A stretch of DNA of 6,277 bases from Proteobacteria bacterium SPGG2 (GTDB taxonomy: Bacteria > Pseudomonadota > Gammaproteobacteria > Acidiferrobacterales > SPGG2). Within the stretch, counting starts at the first letter, position 1. Every line of letters starts with the position of its first letter. Location of the stretch: positions 508 to 6,784 of the forward strand of contig LXTK01000279.1 in assembly GCA_001643475.1 (NCBI GenBank). The letters are read 5' to 3'. The position numbers and the translations under genes were made by a program. The notes under the pieces were generated by a model. The model was not told the DNA's origin, searched no databases, and saw nothing but the letters and a program-made list of their open reading frames with translations. This document shows positions 1 to 5,406 of the stretch, one piece after another.

Positions 1-994
1 ATTTGGCAATCTCGTTGCGAGCTGCATCATATTGCTTGAATCGCAACAAAGCTAATGTATAACCATAGCGCTCGGCGTGGACATTGCGGTATTTTCCTTG
101 GTCCAGGTTTTCCTTGAAAATCTCCACAATGGTGGCAACGTTTCCACGCTCACTGGCACGTAGCTTCGCACGAACGCGATGGAATTCTGCGCTGTCTGGG
201 ATCTGCTTGTACAGGTATTCATCCGCGCGGGCGCTGGATTCGGCGATTCGACGAGTTGTAATCGGATGTGTACGAAGAAACTCGGGCAGCGACGTTTCAT
301 TGAGTCGATTCCAGGTCTGCAGACGTTCAAAAAAGGCTGGCATGGCACGAGGATCAAATCCCGAGTCTGCAAGTATACGAATACCTACGCGGTCGGCTTC
401 TTCCTCGTGGCTGCGTGTGAAGTTGAGTTGTTTCTGAACGAGCCCAGCTTGGGCCAGTACCAACGTAGCGGCGCTGCCTCCAGTTTCGCCGGCGTTCGCC
501 AGCACAATCGCGGCAAGTAGAGCACCGATGAGTTGTTTTGAGCTTCGCTTACTTTCAGCAAACATCCGCGATAAATGGCGCTGACTGATGTGCGCCGTCT
601 CGTGCGCCAACACGGCTGCCAGCTCGGACTCACTCTGCGCTGTAAGGATGAGACCAGCGTGTATGCCGATGAAGCCACCGGGAAGAGCGAATGCGTTGAT
701 ACTTGGTTCATCGATAACGAAGAAGAAAAAATCTGACCGCGCACTATCGCTGTTGGCAACAAGCCTATGTCCGAGGGACTGTACGTAATCATTGACTTCT
801 GGGTCATCGACCAATCGCAGGCTCCCCCGAAGTTGCCGCATCAGTTTTTCGCCGAGCTTGCGCTCCTCGTGAGGAGACATCACGACGGCCGATTCGTCGC
901 CGAGATCGGGCAGCTCCTGGGTACCGCCGTACACGATTGGCAGTGCCAGTAGGGTGATCAGGACAACCGTCAATCCGCGCTGCGCGCACATCAT
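1..994 (-). CDS. bepA: BepA/YfgC-like periplasmic M48 zinc metalloprotease, C-terminus cut off by window edge
   Basis: Reading leftward from the ATG at 994, one open frame of 331 codons reaches the window edge without a stop. The N-terminus (MMCAQRG plus a hydrophobic stretch to about residue 23) looks like a Sec signal peptide. The M48 domain spans about residues 40-250. It contains HETAH (131-135), the zinc-site motif of the family, then HEEEADRVG (196-204), whose Glu197 is the likely third ligand, and RTHP (241-244), whose His matches the regulatory His246 loop of E. coli BepA. From about residue 285 the sequence turns helical, fitting the start of the TPR region. E. coli BepA is close to 490 residues, so about a third is missing. 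In the family it is a periplasmic chaperone/protease for outer-membrane assembly, especially LptD. An in-frame ATG at 1021 would add nine residues. I prefer 994 because AGCAGG lies just upstream and the signal peptide is compact. The gene is divergent from tusA. Confidence 0.93.
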   Translation of the reverse strand, partial: MMCAQRGLTVVLITLLALPIVYGGTQELPDLGDESAVVMSPHEERKLGEKLMRQLRGSLRLVDDPEVNDYVQSLGHRLVANSDSARSDFFFFVIDEPSINAFALPGGFIGIHAGLILTAQSESELAAVLAHETAHISQRHLSRMFAESKRSSKQLIGALLAAIVLANAGETGGSAATLVLAQAGLVQKQLNFTRSHEEEADRVGIRILADSGFDPRAMPAFFERLQTWNRLNETSLPEFLRTHPITTRRIAESSARADEYLYKQIPDSAEFHRVRAKLRASERGNVATIVEIFKENLDQGKYRNVHAERYGYTLALLRFKQYDAARNEIAK

Positions 995-1117
995 GGTGCC
1001 TGCTATTGTAGGCTGCGTCATGGAAAACTTCGATCGCATCACATGTGGTAGAGTTCCGGCTACCCGGGGCTTAACAACGGTAGGTTATTAGGCCTAAATA
1101 TACGGTTATCGCCCCCA

Positions 1118-1146
1118 TTCGCAACATCTGAATTTAGTAATATACT
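1118..1146 (+). promoter_or_regulatory. Putative sigma70 promoter for the tusA operon
   Basis: TTCGCA (1118-1123, 4 of 6 to the -35 consensus) and TATACT (1141-1146, 5 of 6 to the -10 consensus) are separated by 17 bases in an AT-rich stretch of the bepA-tusA intergenic region. Transcription would start near 1153, giving a leader of about 95 bases before tusA. This is pattern matching only. The same region contains the 10-bp palindrome TTAGGCCTAA (1088-1097), which may or may not be an operator. Confidence 0.4.
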
Positions 1147-1247
1147 AATTCTCAAGACTTGATGTAGGGGTCTGTTGCAACTGATTCGTGGGTCTAGGAA
1201 TCGAGGCAATAGGCTCGCGGCATGTCGCTTGTAAGATTGGAGGTTAA

Positions 1248-1472
1248 ATGGCAGATCTAAAAGGCGACGCACGTGGATTAAACTGCCCACTCCCTATCCT
1301 GCGCGCCAAGAAGGCACTAAACCGTATGAGTAGCGGTCAGATACTACACGTGGTAGCCACGGATCTTGGCTCGATCAAAGATTTTGAGGCATTTGCGCGG
1401 CAGACCGGCGATGAGCTGATCGAATCCAACGAGGTTGATGGGGAGTTCTTGTTTCTGGTAAAGAAGGCTTAA
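1248..1472 (+). CDS. tusA: Sulfurtransferase TusA
   Basis: The 74-residue protein begins at an ATG with a strong ribosome site, GGAGG at 1239-1243. It is a full-length member of the TusA/SirA family. The signature CPLPILRAKKAL starts at Cys13, the persulfide-carrying cysteine of the CPxP motif. The C-terminal half carries the family pattern TDLGSIKDFEAFARQTGDEL. TusA is a small cytoplasmic protein that takes sulfane sulfur from a cysteine desulfurase (IscS in E. coli) and hands it to TusD, and it can also supply sulfur to molybdenum-cofactor and other pathways. It is followed after 27 bases by a lipoprotein gene and then tusDCBE, so the whole relay lies on one strand and is probably co-transcribed. 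From memory, bepA next to tusA is also found in Pseudomonas. In E. coli tusA is separate from tusBCD. Confidence 0.95.
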   Translation: MADLKGDARGLNCPLPILRAKKALNRMSSGQILHVVATDLGSIKDFEAFARQTGDELIESNEVDGEFLFLVKKA

Positions 1473-1499
1473 GTGGTGCCGAGCGGGAGAACATCGAAC

Positions 1500-1805
1500 A
1501 TGAAAAGACTGTCATTTATGGTGATACTGACACTCGTGATAGTTGGGTGTAGTTCGACGGGGAACAGATCGAGCACGTTCGACAATTTATACGCCCAAGC
1601 CGAGAATGAAATCAAACTTGCCAAGCAAATGGGTTTTCTCTGGCGCGATACGCAAGCGTTCTTAAGACAAAGCAAGCTTGCCCGCGAGGCAGGCAAAAAA
1701 ACGCAGGCCATGGAGTTAGTGAAGGAAGCATTGGATCAGGCCAGGCTTGCGCAACAACAGGCCAGGAGCCAGACAGACCCCGACATCTTCTATCCGCCGA
1801 ATTAA
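1500..1805 (+). CDS. Small lipoprotein resembling SoxXA-binding (SoxK-type) proteins
   Basis: The 101-residue protein starts at the ATG at 1500, with GGAG at 1486-1489. A GTG at 1473 would add nine polar residues ahead of the signal peptide and is less likely. Residues 1-16 (MKR plus a hydrophobic core) end in a lipobox, VIVGC, with Cys17 as the expected lipidated residue. This predicts a protein anchored to a membrane on the periplasmic side. The mature part is alpha-helical and rich in Ala, Gln and Lys. It contains GFLWRDTQ (45-52) followed by an amphipathic, coiled-coil-like helix to about residue 90, then a short PDIFYPP tail. The WRDT motif followed by a Lys/Ala-rich helix resembles small SoxXA-binding lipoproteins as I remember them, but this needs a profile search. 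It lies between tusA and tusD, 27 bases after tusA and about 92 before tusD. Its role beside a cytoplasmic relay is unknown. Confidence 0.75.
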   Translation: MKRLSFMVILTLVIVGCSSTGNRSSTFDNLYAQAENEIKLAKQMGFLWRDTQAFLRQSKLAREAGKKTQAMELVKEALDQARLAQQQARSQTDPDIFYPPN

Positions 1806-1897
1806 AGACTGATGCTGGCAGGCCTCCAGTTCTCGCGAAACCAAACCAATCGACTCGAGGATACGGCGGGGCAATTTTAGGTTCGTGGGAGTACTTG

Positions 1898-2290
1898 ATG
1901 AAATTCGGAATCATAGTGAGCGCTGGTCCCTACACCCATCAGGCGTCAGATACTGCATACCAGTTTTCTAAGGCAGTGTTGGAGAGAGGCCACGAGATTT
2001 TGCGCATTTTCTTCTACCACGATGGTGTGAACAATGGCACCAGGCTAACGACACCGCCGCAAGACGATCGGCATATAACCAATCGTTGGAGCGAGCTAGC
2101 AGCGAAACACGAACTCGATTTAGTGGTGTGTGTGGCTGCGGCGCAGCGTCGTGGAATTGTTGATGTTGGTGAGGCCAAGCGTCACGGGAAAGACGCGAAT
2201 AACATCGCGCCTGGCTTCCGTATCTCCGGTTTGGGGCAACTGATCGAGGTTGGCATTCAGGCGGACCGCGTGATTACTTTTGGCGATTAA
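1898..2290 (+). CDS. tusD: Sulfurtransferase complex subunit TusD (DsrE family)
   Basis: The 130-residue protein belongs to the DsrE/TusD family and is full length. The first strand and loop (MKFGIIVSAGPYTHQASDTA) and the VCVAAAQRRGI segment are typical of TusD. The cysteine in that segment is Cys78, the same number as the active cysteine of E. coli TusD, so persulfide acceptance from TusA should be intact. The C-terminal RISGLGQLIEVGIQADRVITFGD is also family-typical. I place the start at the ATG at 1898 because GGGAG at 1887-1891 is well spaced. The TTG at 1895 directly before it is too close to that site. TusD forms a heterohexamer with TusC and TusB in the cytoplasm and relays sulfur to TusE for tRNA 2-thiouridine formation. 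The stop is four bases before the tusC start. Confidence 0.94.
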   Translation: MKFGIIVSAGPYTHQASDTAYQFSKAVLERGHEILRIFFYHDGVNNGTRLTTPPQDDRHITNRWSELAAKHELDLVVCVAAAQRRGIVDVGEAKRHGKDANNIAPGFRISGLGQLIEVGIQADRVITFGD

Positions 2291-2294
2291 AGAA

Positions 2295-2684
2295 ATGGCC
2301 ACGGGTGATGGGAATTCAAGCAGAGTAACGAAACGATTTATGTGCATAAATCGTAGGGCACCCTATGGCACGATCTACGCGCTTGAAGGCCTAGAGGTAG
2401 TCCTTATGGGTGCCGCCTTTGAACAAGACATCAGTGTTGTGTACCTTGATGATGGCGTTTATCAACTTAAGAAGGGCCAAGATACCACTGATTCGAGTAT
2501 TAAGAACTTTTCCCCGACCTACCGCGCGCTGGCTTCATACGGCGTAGAAAAACTCTACGTCGAAACCGAGTCTATGGAAGACCGTGGACTCAGCGAACAT
2601 GATCTGATTGTGCCGGTCAAGATGATTAGTGGCGCTGAGCTAACGGAACTGATGGAACAGCAAGACGTCATACTAAACTACTGA
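2295..2684 (+). CDS. tusC: Sulfurtransferase complex subunit TusC (DsrF family)
   Basis: The protein is 130 residues from the ATG at 2295. It belongs to the TusC/DsrF family, recognised by RRAPYGTIYALEGLEV, the central VVYLDDGVYQLKKGQ and the C-terminal QQDVILNY that closes TusC proteins. TusC is a structural partner of TusD and TusB in the relay complex, and no catalytic cysteine is required of it. The start is uncertain. The ATG at 2295 lies four bases after the tusD stop with only a weak AAAGAA upstream. An ATG at 2340 (FMCINRR) would begin close to the usual family N-terminus. A TTG at 2280 overlapping tusD is possible but unlikely. Tight spacing suggests translation coupled to tusD. The tusB start follows ten bases after the stop. 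Confidence 0.92.
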   Translation: MATGDGNSSRVTKRFMCINRRAPYGTIYALEGLEVVLMGAAFEQDISVVYLDDGVYQLKKGQDTTDSSIKNFSPTYRALASYGVEKLYVETESMEDRGLSEHDLIVPVKMISGAELTELMEQQDVILNY

Positions 2685-2694
2685 GTAAGCACAA

Positions 2695-2997
2695 GTGTTG
2701 CATACCGTCAACAAATCGCCCTACGAGAAAGGCAGTCTTGATACTTGTCTGCGTCTCGCGAAACAGGGCAGCACGATTCTGCTTATCGAAGATGCGGTTT
2801 ACGCAGCAATCACCGGCAGCTCGCTGGAGTCGAAAATAAGGCAGGCAAGCAAGCAATACGAATTTTGCGTGCTGGGGCCGGATCTGAAGGCTCGCGGGCT
2901 CGATGAGGCGAAACTCATCGATAGCATCCGAGTAGTGGATTACGGTGGATTCGTTGATCTCGCCGTTAGCCATGACAGGGTTCAGTCTTGGCTTTGA
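2695..2997 (+). CDS. tusB: Sulfurtransferase complex subunit TusB (DsrH family)
   Basis: The 100-residue protein begins with GTG at 2695 and reads MLHTVNKSPYEKGSLDTCL, a characteristic DsrH/TusB N-terminus. Cys18 in this stretch corresponds to the conserved DsrH cysteine. The middle (ILLIEDAVYAA) and the segment CVLGPDLKARGL also fit the family, as does the C-terminal VDYGGFVDLAVSHDRVQSWL. A TTG at 2698 is a second candidate start, but GTG preserves the usual MLHT opening. The ribosome site is weak (GAGTAAG at 2683-2689), so translation is probably coupled to tusC, which ends ten bases upstream. TusB completes the TusBCD complex. The next gene, tusE, starts 41 bases after the stop. Confidence 0.93.
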   Translation: MLHTVNKSPYEKGSLDTCLRLAKQGSTILLIEDAVYAAITGSSLESKIRQASKQYEFCVLGPDLKARGLDEAKLIDSIRVVDYGGFVDLAVSHDRVQSWL

Positions 2998-3038
2998 GGG
3001 CTGGGTAGTAGCAGTAAATTGGTGAGGATGACAACATC

Positions 3039-3368
3039 ATGCTTGAAGTTAACGGAAAGATTCTTGAGACCGATGACGAAGGGTATATCGAGAATATGGA
3101 CGATTGGAGCCCCGAGATAGCCGAGAGGATGGCCGCCAATGACGACTGTGAACTCACCGATAATCACTGGGAAGTGATCAAGCTTATGCGCAACTATTAT
3201 GAGGAGTACAAGATTTCTCCGACTGTGCGTGTTCTAACGCGAGAGATTCGTAAAACGCTTGGCGCTGATAAGGGCAACAGCAGATACCTGTACGCATTAT
3301 TTCCCTATGGGCCGATTAAACAGGCTGGTAAATACGCGGGCCTGCCAAAACCATCGACGTGCGTTTAG
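3039..3368 (+). CDS. tusE: TusE/DsrC-family sulfur carrier, single C-terminal cysteine (TusE type)
   Basis: The 109-residue full-length DsrC/TusE family protein starts at an ATG preceded by GGTGAGGA (3021-3028). Visible family features are the N-terminal GKILETDDEGYI, the helical LTDNHWEVIKLMRNYYEEYKISPTVR region, and the flexible C-terminal arm AGLPKPSTCV with Cys108 as the penultimate residue. That cysteine accepts sulfur from TusBCD in the family. The second redox cysteine of dissimilatory DsrC, eleven residues earlier, is replaced by Gly97, so the protein should act as the TusE carrier to MnmA for tRNA wobble-uridine thiolation, not as the DsrC trisulfide partner of sulfite reductase. The other cysteine, Cys37, is outside the arm. 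It is the last gene of the relay block and faces the cysG remnant, with nine bases between the stop codons. Confidence 0.95.
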   Translation: MLEVNGKILETDDEGYIENMDDWSPEIAERMAANDDCELTDNHWEVIKLMRNYYEEYKISPTVRVLTREIRKTLGADKGNSRYLYALFPYGPIKQAGKYAGLPKPSTCV

Positions 3369-3377
3369 TTGTGCTGT

Positions 3378-4168
3378 TTATTGCCCAGGCTGAAACCAAG
3401 CGAGTTTTTGTTGTAAGCGAACAACATTGCCAACGATTACTAACGTCGGTGCATGCACATCGGCAGCGCTTATCGTTTCCGGTAGTATTTCTAGGGTGCC
3501 AAACAAAAACCCGCTGGCGCGGTGTAGTGCCCTGTTCTATAAGTGCTGCCGGCGTATCGGAAGACATTCCATGTTTTATCAGCTGTTGACACAAGAGTGT
3601 CAGTCCTTTTAGAGCCATGTAGATCACGATCGTCTGTTGTCGCTGCACTAACGCATCCCAGTTCAGATCCATGGATCCGTCTCGCACGTGTCCGGCAACG
3701 AACACGCAAGACTGCGCATAATTCCGATGGGTAAGCGGGATTCTTGTGTAGGTGGCACAACCGAAGGCGGTGGTAATCCCCGGCACTACCTGAAATGCCG
3801 ATTGCTTCATCACCGCGGCCGAATATGAATGGGTCACCGCCTTAAGCCGCAATACGCGTTTGCCGGTCCTGGCCAGGCGTACCATTAACTGATTTATCTC
3901 GTCTCTGCGAACGCCGTGATAGTCGCGTTGTTTCCCGACGTATGCGCTCGGCATCGCGGCGGGTGAGATCTAAAATCTCTTGGGTAACGATGACTGATGT
4001 TATCCGTGGCCGCTCGCTTGCGCGTGACTTACATAACGTCGGTGATACCACGCTCACATTTGTACCGGTTTGTCGAAGCAGCGAAACCTTGCGGGCGGCC
4101 ACCTCGCCGCCCCCCACCACCAGGCATGGCCGCGCTCGTACACGTAGAAATATTGGCAGAAAGTTCAT
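3378..4168 (-). pseudogene. cysG: Decayed siroheme synthase gene (cysG) with large internal deletion and frameshifts
   Basis: Pieces of CysG appear in order but in different frames. From the ATG at 4168, 63 codons read as the N-terminal NAD-binding domain (MNFLPIF, then LVVGGGEVAARK and VVSPTLC). The frame then jumps at about 3980-4000 straight to EILDLTRRDAER of the methyltransferase domain, losing roughly 170 codons. At about 3940, two bases appear missing between ERI and VGKQRDYHGVRRDEIN. At about 3838-3843, one base is missing in the LRLKGGDPFIFGRG motif. At about 3803-3815, some 23 more bases are lost before FQVVPGITTAFGC. IPLTHRNYAQSC and AALIEQGTTPRQRV then read normally. A +1 shift near 3501-3508 leads to the true C-terminus APTLVIVGNVVRL and a stop at 3380-3378. 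Intact CysG is about 460-480 residues. It makes siroheme from uroporphyrinogen III through methyltransferase, dehydrogenase and ferrochelatase steps, and none could survive here. Confidence 0.92.
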
Positions 4169-4227
4169 GACAGGGTGGCAAGCATAGGGTTGTTGTAGGG
4201 GATTTTTGTTAAGCTCATTCAATTCTA

Positions 4228-4240
4228 AACGTATAACGTT
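4228..4240. promoter_or_regulatory. 13-bp palindrome over a possible -10 box upstream of dgcN
   Basis: AACGT-ATA-ACGTT is a perfect inverted repeat of 5-bp arms with a 3-base centre. It contains TATAAC (4232-4237), a 5 of 6 match to a -10 box. A TTGTTA at 4206-4211 could be a -35 element, but the 20-base spacer is long, so the promoter call is weak. The site lies about 100 bases before the DUF1611 start and between it and the remains of cysG. It may be an operator that controls the pair to its right. A 13-bp palindrome can also arise by chance. Confidence 0.3.
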
Positions 4241-4299
4241 GCCACCATATCTCGGTGGTGCGTTTAGGATCAGCCAGTGCGAGCAGACTGACAACAAAC

Positions 4300-4323
4300 G
4301 CCCGGCATTTTCACACGCCGGGC
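4300..4323 (+). promoter_or_regulatory. GC-rich hairpin in the leader of the dgcN-dgcA operon
   Basis: GCCCGGC (4300-4306) and GCCGGGC (4317-4323) form a perfect 7-bp stem around a 10-base loop. The stem ends 15 bases before the ATG at 4339 and just upstream of the AAGGG ribosome site at 4330-4334. No T-run follows, so it is not a standard intrinsic terminator. It could affect ribosome access or mRNA stability, or be an operator half-site pair. Its function is inferred from position only. Confidence 0.35.
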
Positions 4324-4338
4324 CCGGACAAGGGCGCT

Positions 4339-5406
4339 ATGAAAGATACTGCAGTGGTGTTAGCAAATGGCCGTTATCGAACACCAAACGCAAAGACCGC
4401 GCATGGTTTGGTACGGTCGTCGTCGCGGTTCCAAGTCGTGTCGGTGGTTGATCCGGCGTGCGCCGGTCAGGATGCCGGTCAGGTCTTGGATGGCGTACAT
4501 CGCGATATCCCTATTGTCAGTTCGTTGGATGATGCGCTTGCGCGCAGTCCTGAACGTCCAACGCATTGTGTCGTCGGTATGGCTACCCATGGTGGTCGGT
4601 TCGACGATGAGGTACGTGATTTGTTGCTGCAGGCGGCGCGAGCCGGGGTAGCCATCGTCAACGGTCTACACGATTACGCGTGCGACGTCCCAGAGATCGT
4701 AGCAGCGGTTCGCGAACACGGTACGATAATTATCGATTTGCGCAAGCCACCACCTAAGGACGAGTTGCATTTCTGGACCGGCGAAATTTTTAACGTGCGG
4801 GCACCAAGGATTGCAGTGTTAGGCGTGGACTGTGCCATCGGCAAGCGTACGACAACGCGATTACTCGTCGATGCCCTAAACGCCGCCGATATCAAAGCCG
4901 AAATGATCTACACGGGCCAAACCGGTTGGATGCAAGGCGCACGCTACGGGTTTGTGCTTGATTGTATCGCAAACGACTATGTCAGCGGCGAGCTGGAGCA
5001 TGCGATTGTGTTTTGTGACCGCGAGGTCCAACCGGATGTCATGATATTGGAAGGACAGTCTTCGCTGCGGAACCCGAGCGGGCCCTGTGGTGCAGAGTTC
5101 TTATTGTCAGGTGCTGCGCGCGGTGTAATTCTGCAGCACGCACCTGGCCGTGAGTTCTTCGAAGGTTACAAAGAACAGGGCCTGCGGCTGCCGCCGGTAA
5201 AAGACGAAATGGCGTTGATCGAATTCTACGGTGCGCGCACGTTAGCGGTTGCGTTGCACGGAGAAGGGCTAGATAGCGAGGCGCTACGAACGCATCAAGC
5301 CACGTTACGGACGGAGCTCGGTATTCCTATCGTTATGCCACTTGAGGGCGGTGTAGCGGAGTTGGTTACGGTGGTGCGCCAGTTCATCGACAGGGAGCGT
5401 CAGTGA
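4339..5406 (+). CDS. dgcN: DUF1611 protein, probable D-glutamate N-acetyltransferase DgcN
   Basis: The protein is 355 residues from the ATG at 4339, which has AAGGG at 4330-4334. A GTG at 4255 would add 28 residues that cover the leader hairpin and match nothing I recognise. Residues 1-150 look like the Rossmann-type N-terminal domain of the DUF1611 family, with FQVVSVVDP and CVVGMATHGG. Residues 155-355 form the P-loop-like C-terminal domain: LGVDCAIGKRTTT (161-173), YTGQTGWMQG (191-200), ILEGQSSLRNPSG (236-248) and a closing GIPIVMPLEGG. DUF1611 proteins paired with a dipeptide-epimerase homologue have been characterised as DgcN, which acetylates D-glutamate so that DgcA can racemise it. 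The assignment rests on family plus neighbour, since no substrate residue can be read from sequence alone. Its stop overlaps the next start (GTGA), so the two are co-translated. Confidence 0.8.
   Translation: MKDTAVVLANGRYRTPNAKTAHGLVRSSSRFQVVSVVDPACAGQDAGQVLDGVHRDIPIVSSLDDALARSPERPTHCVVGMATHGGRFDDEVRDLLLQAARAGVAIVNGLHDYACDVPEIVAAVREHGTIIIDLRKPPPKDELHFWTGEIFNVRAPRIAVLGVDCAIGKRTTTRLLVDALNAADIKAEMIYTGQTGWMQGARYGFVLDCIANDYVSGELEHAIVFCDREVQPDVMILEGQSSLRNPSGPCGAEFLLSGAARGVILQHAPGREFFEGYKEQGLRLPPVKDEMALIEFYGARTLAVALHGEGLDSEALRTHQATLRTELGIPIVMPLEGGVAELVTVVRQFIDRERQ

Noticed and set aside
52..807. Open frames on both strands inside 52-807, such as 84-437 (+) and 385-807 (-)
   Set aside because: They lie within the bepA frame, which encodes clear M48 motifs, and their translations show no recognisable family or good ribosome sites.
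1005..1010. TACAAT (minus strand) as the bepA -10 box
   Set aside because: It would put the transcript start only a few bases from the ATG at 994, and no acceptable -35 box is present at the right distance.
1806..1897. Possible terminator between the lipoprotein gene and tusD
   Set aside because: Only a 4-bp CTGG/CCAG stem is visible and no T-run follows.
3039..3368. Reading the cluster as a dissimilatory dsrEFHC sulfur-oxidation module
   Set aside because: The DsrC-family protein lacks the second arm cysteine and no dsrAB or other dsr genes are in the window. Tus naming fits better.
3359..3760. Short open frames inside the cysG remnant region (3359-3589 plus, 3491-3760 minus)
   Set aside because: They do not follow the CysG-like segments and have no recognisable content. 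The region is explained by a decayed gene.
3378..4168. cysG disruptions as simple sequencing errors
   Set aside because: A roughly 170-codon internal loss and a second deletion of about 23 bases cannot be explained by single-base errors, although the one- and two-base shifts alone could be.
3842..4297. A 151-residue minus-strand protein starting at 4297
   Set aside because: The first 43 residues before the MNFLPIF start match nothing known and extend into the dgcN leader. The rest is the CysG N-terminus, a deletion junction and out-of-frame sequence.
4255..4338. Upstream GTG start for the DUF1611 protein
   Set aside because: The added 28 residues overlap the GC hairpin and are not family-like. 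The ATG at 4339 has a ribosome site and begins at the first core strand.
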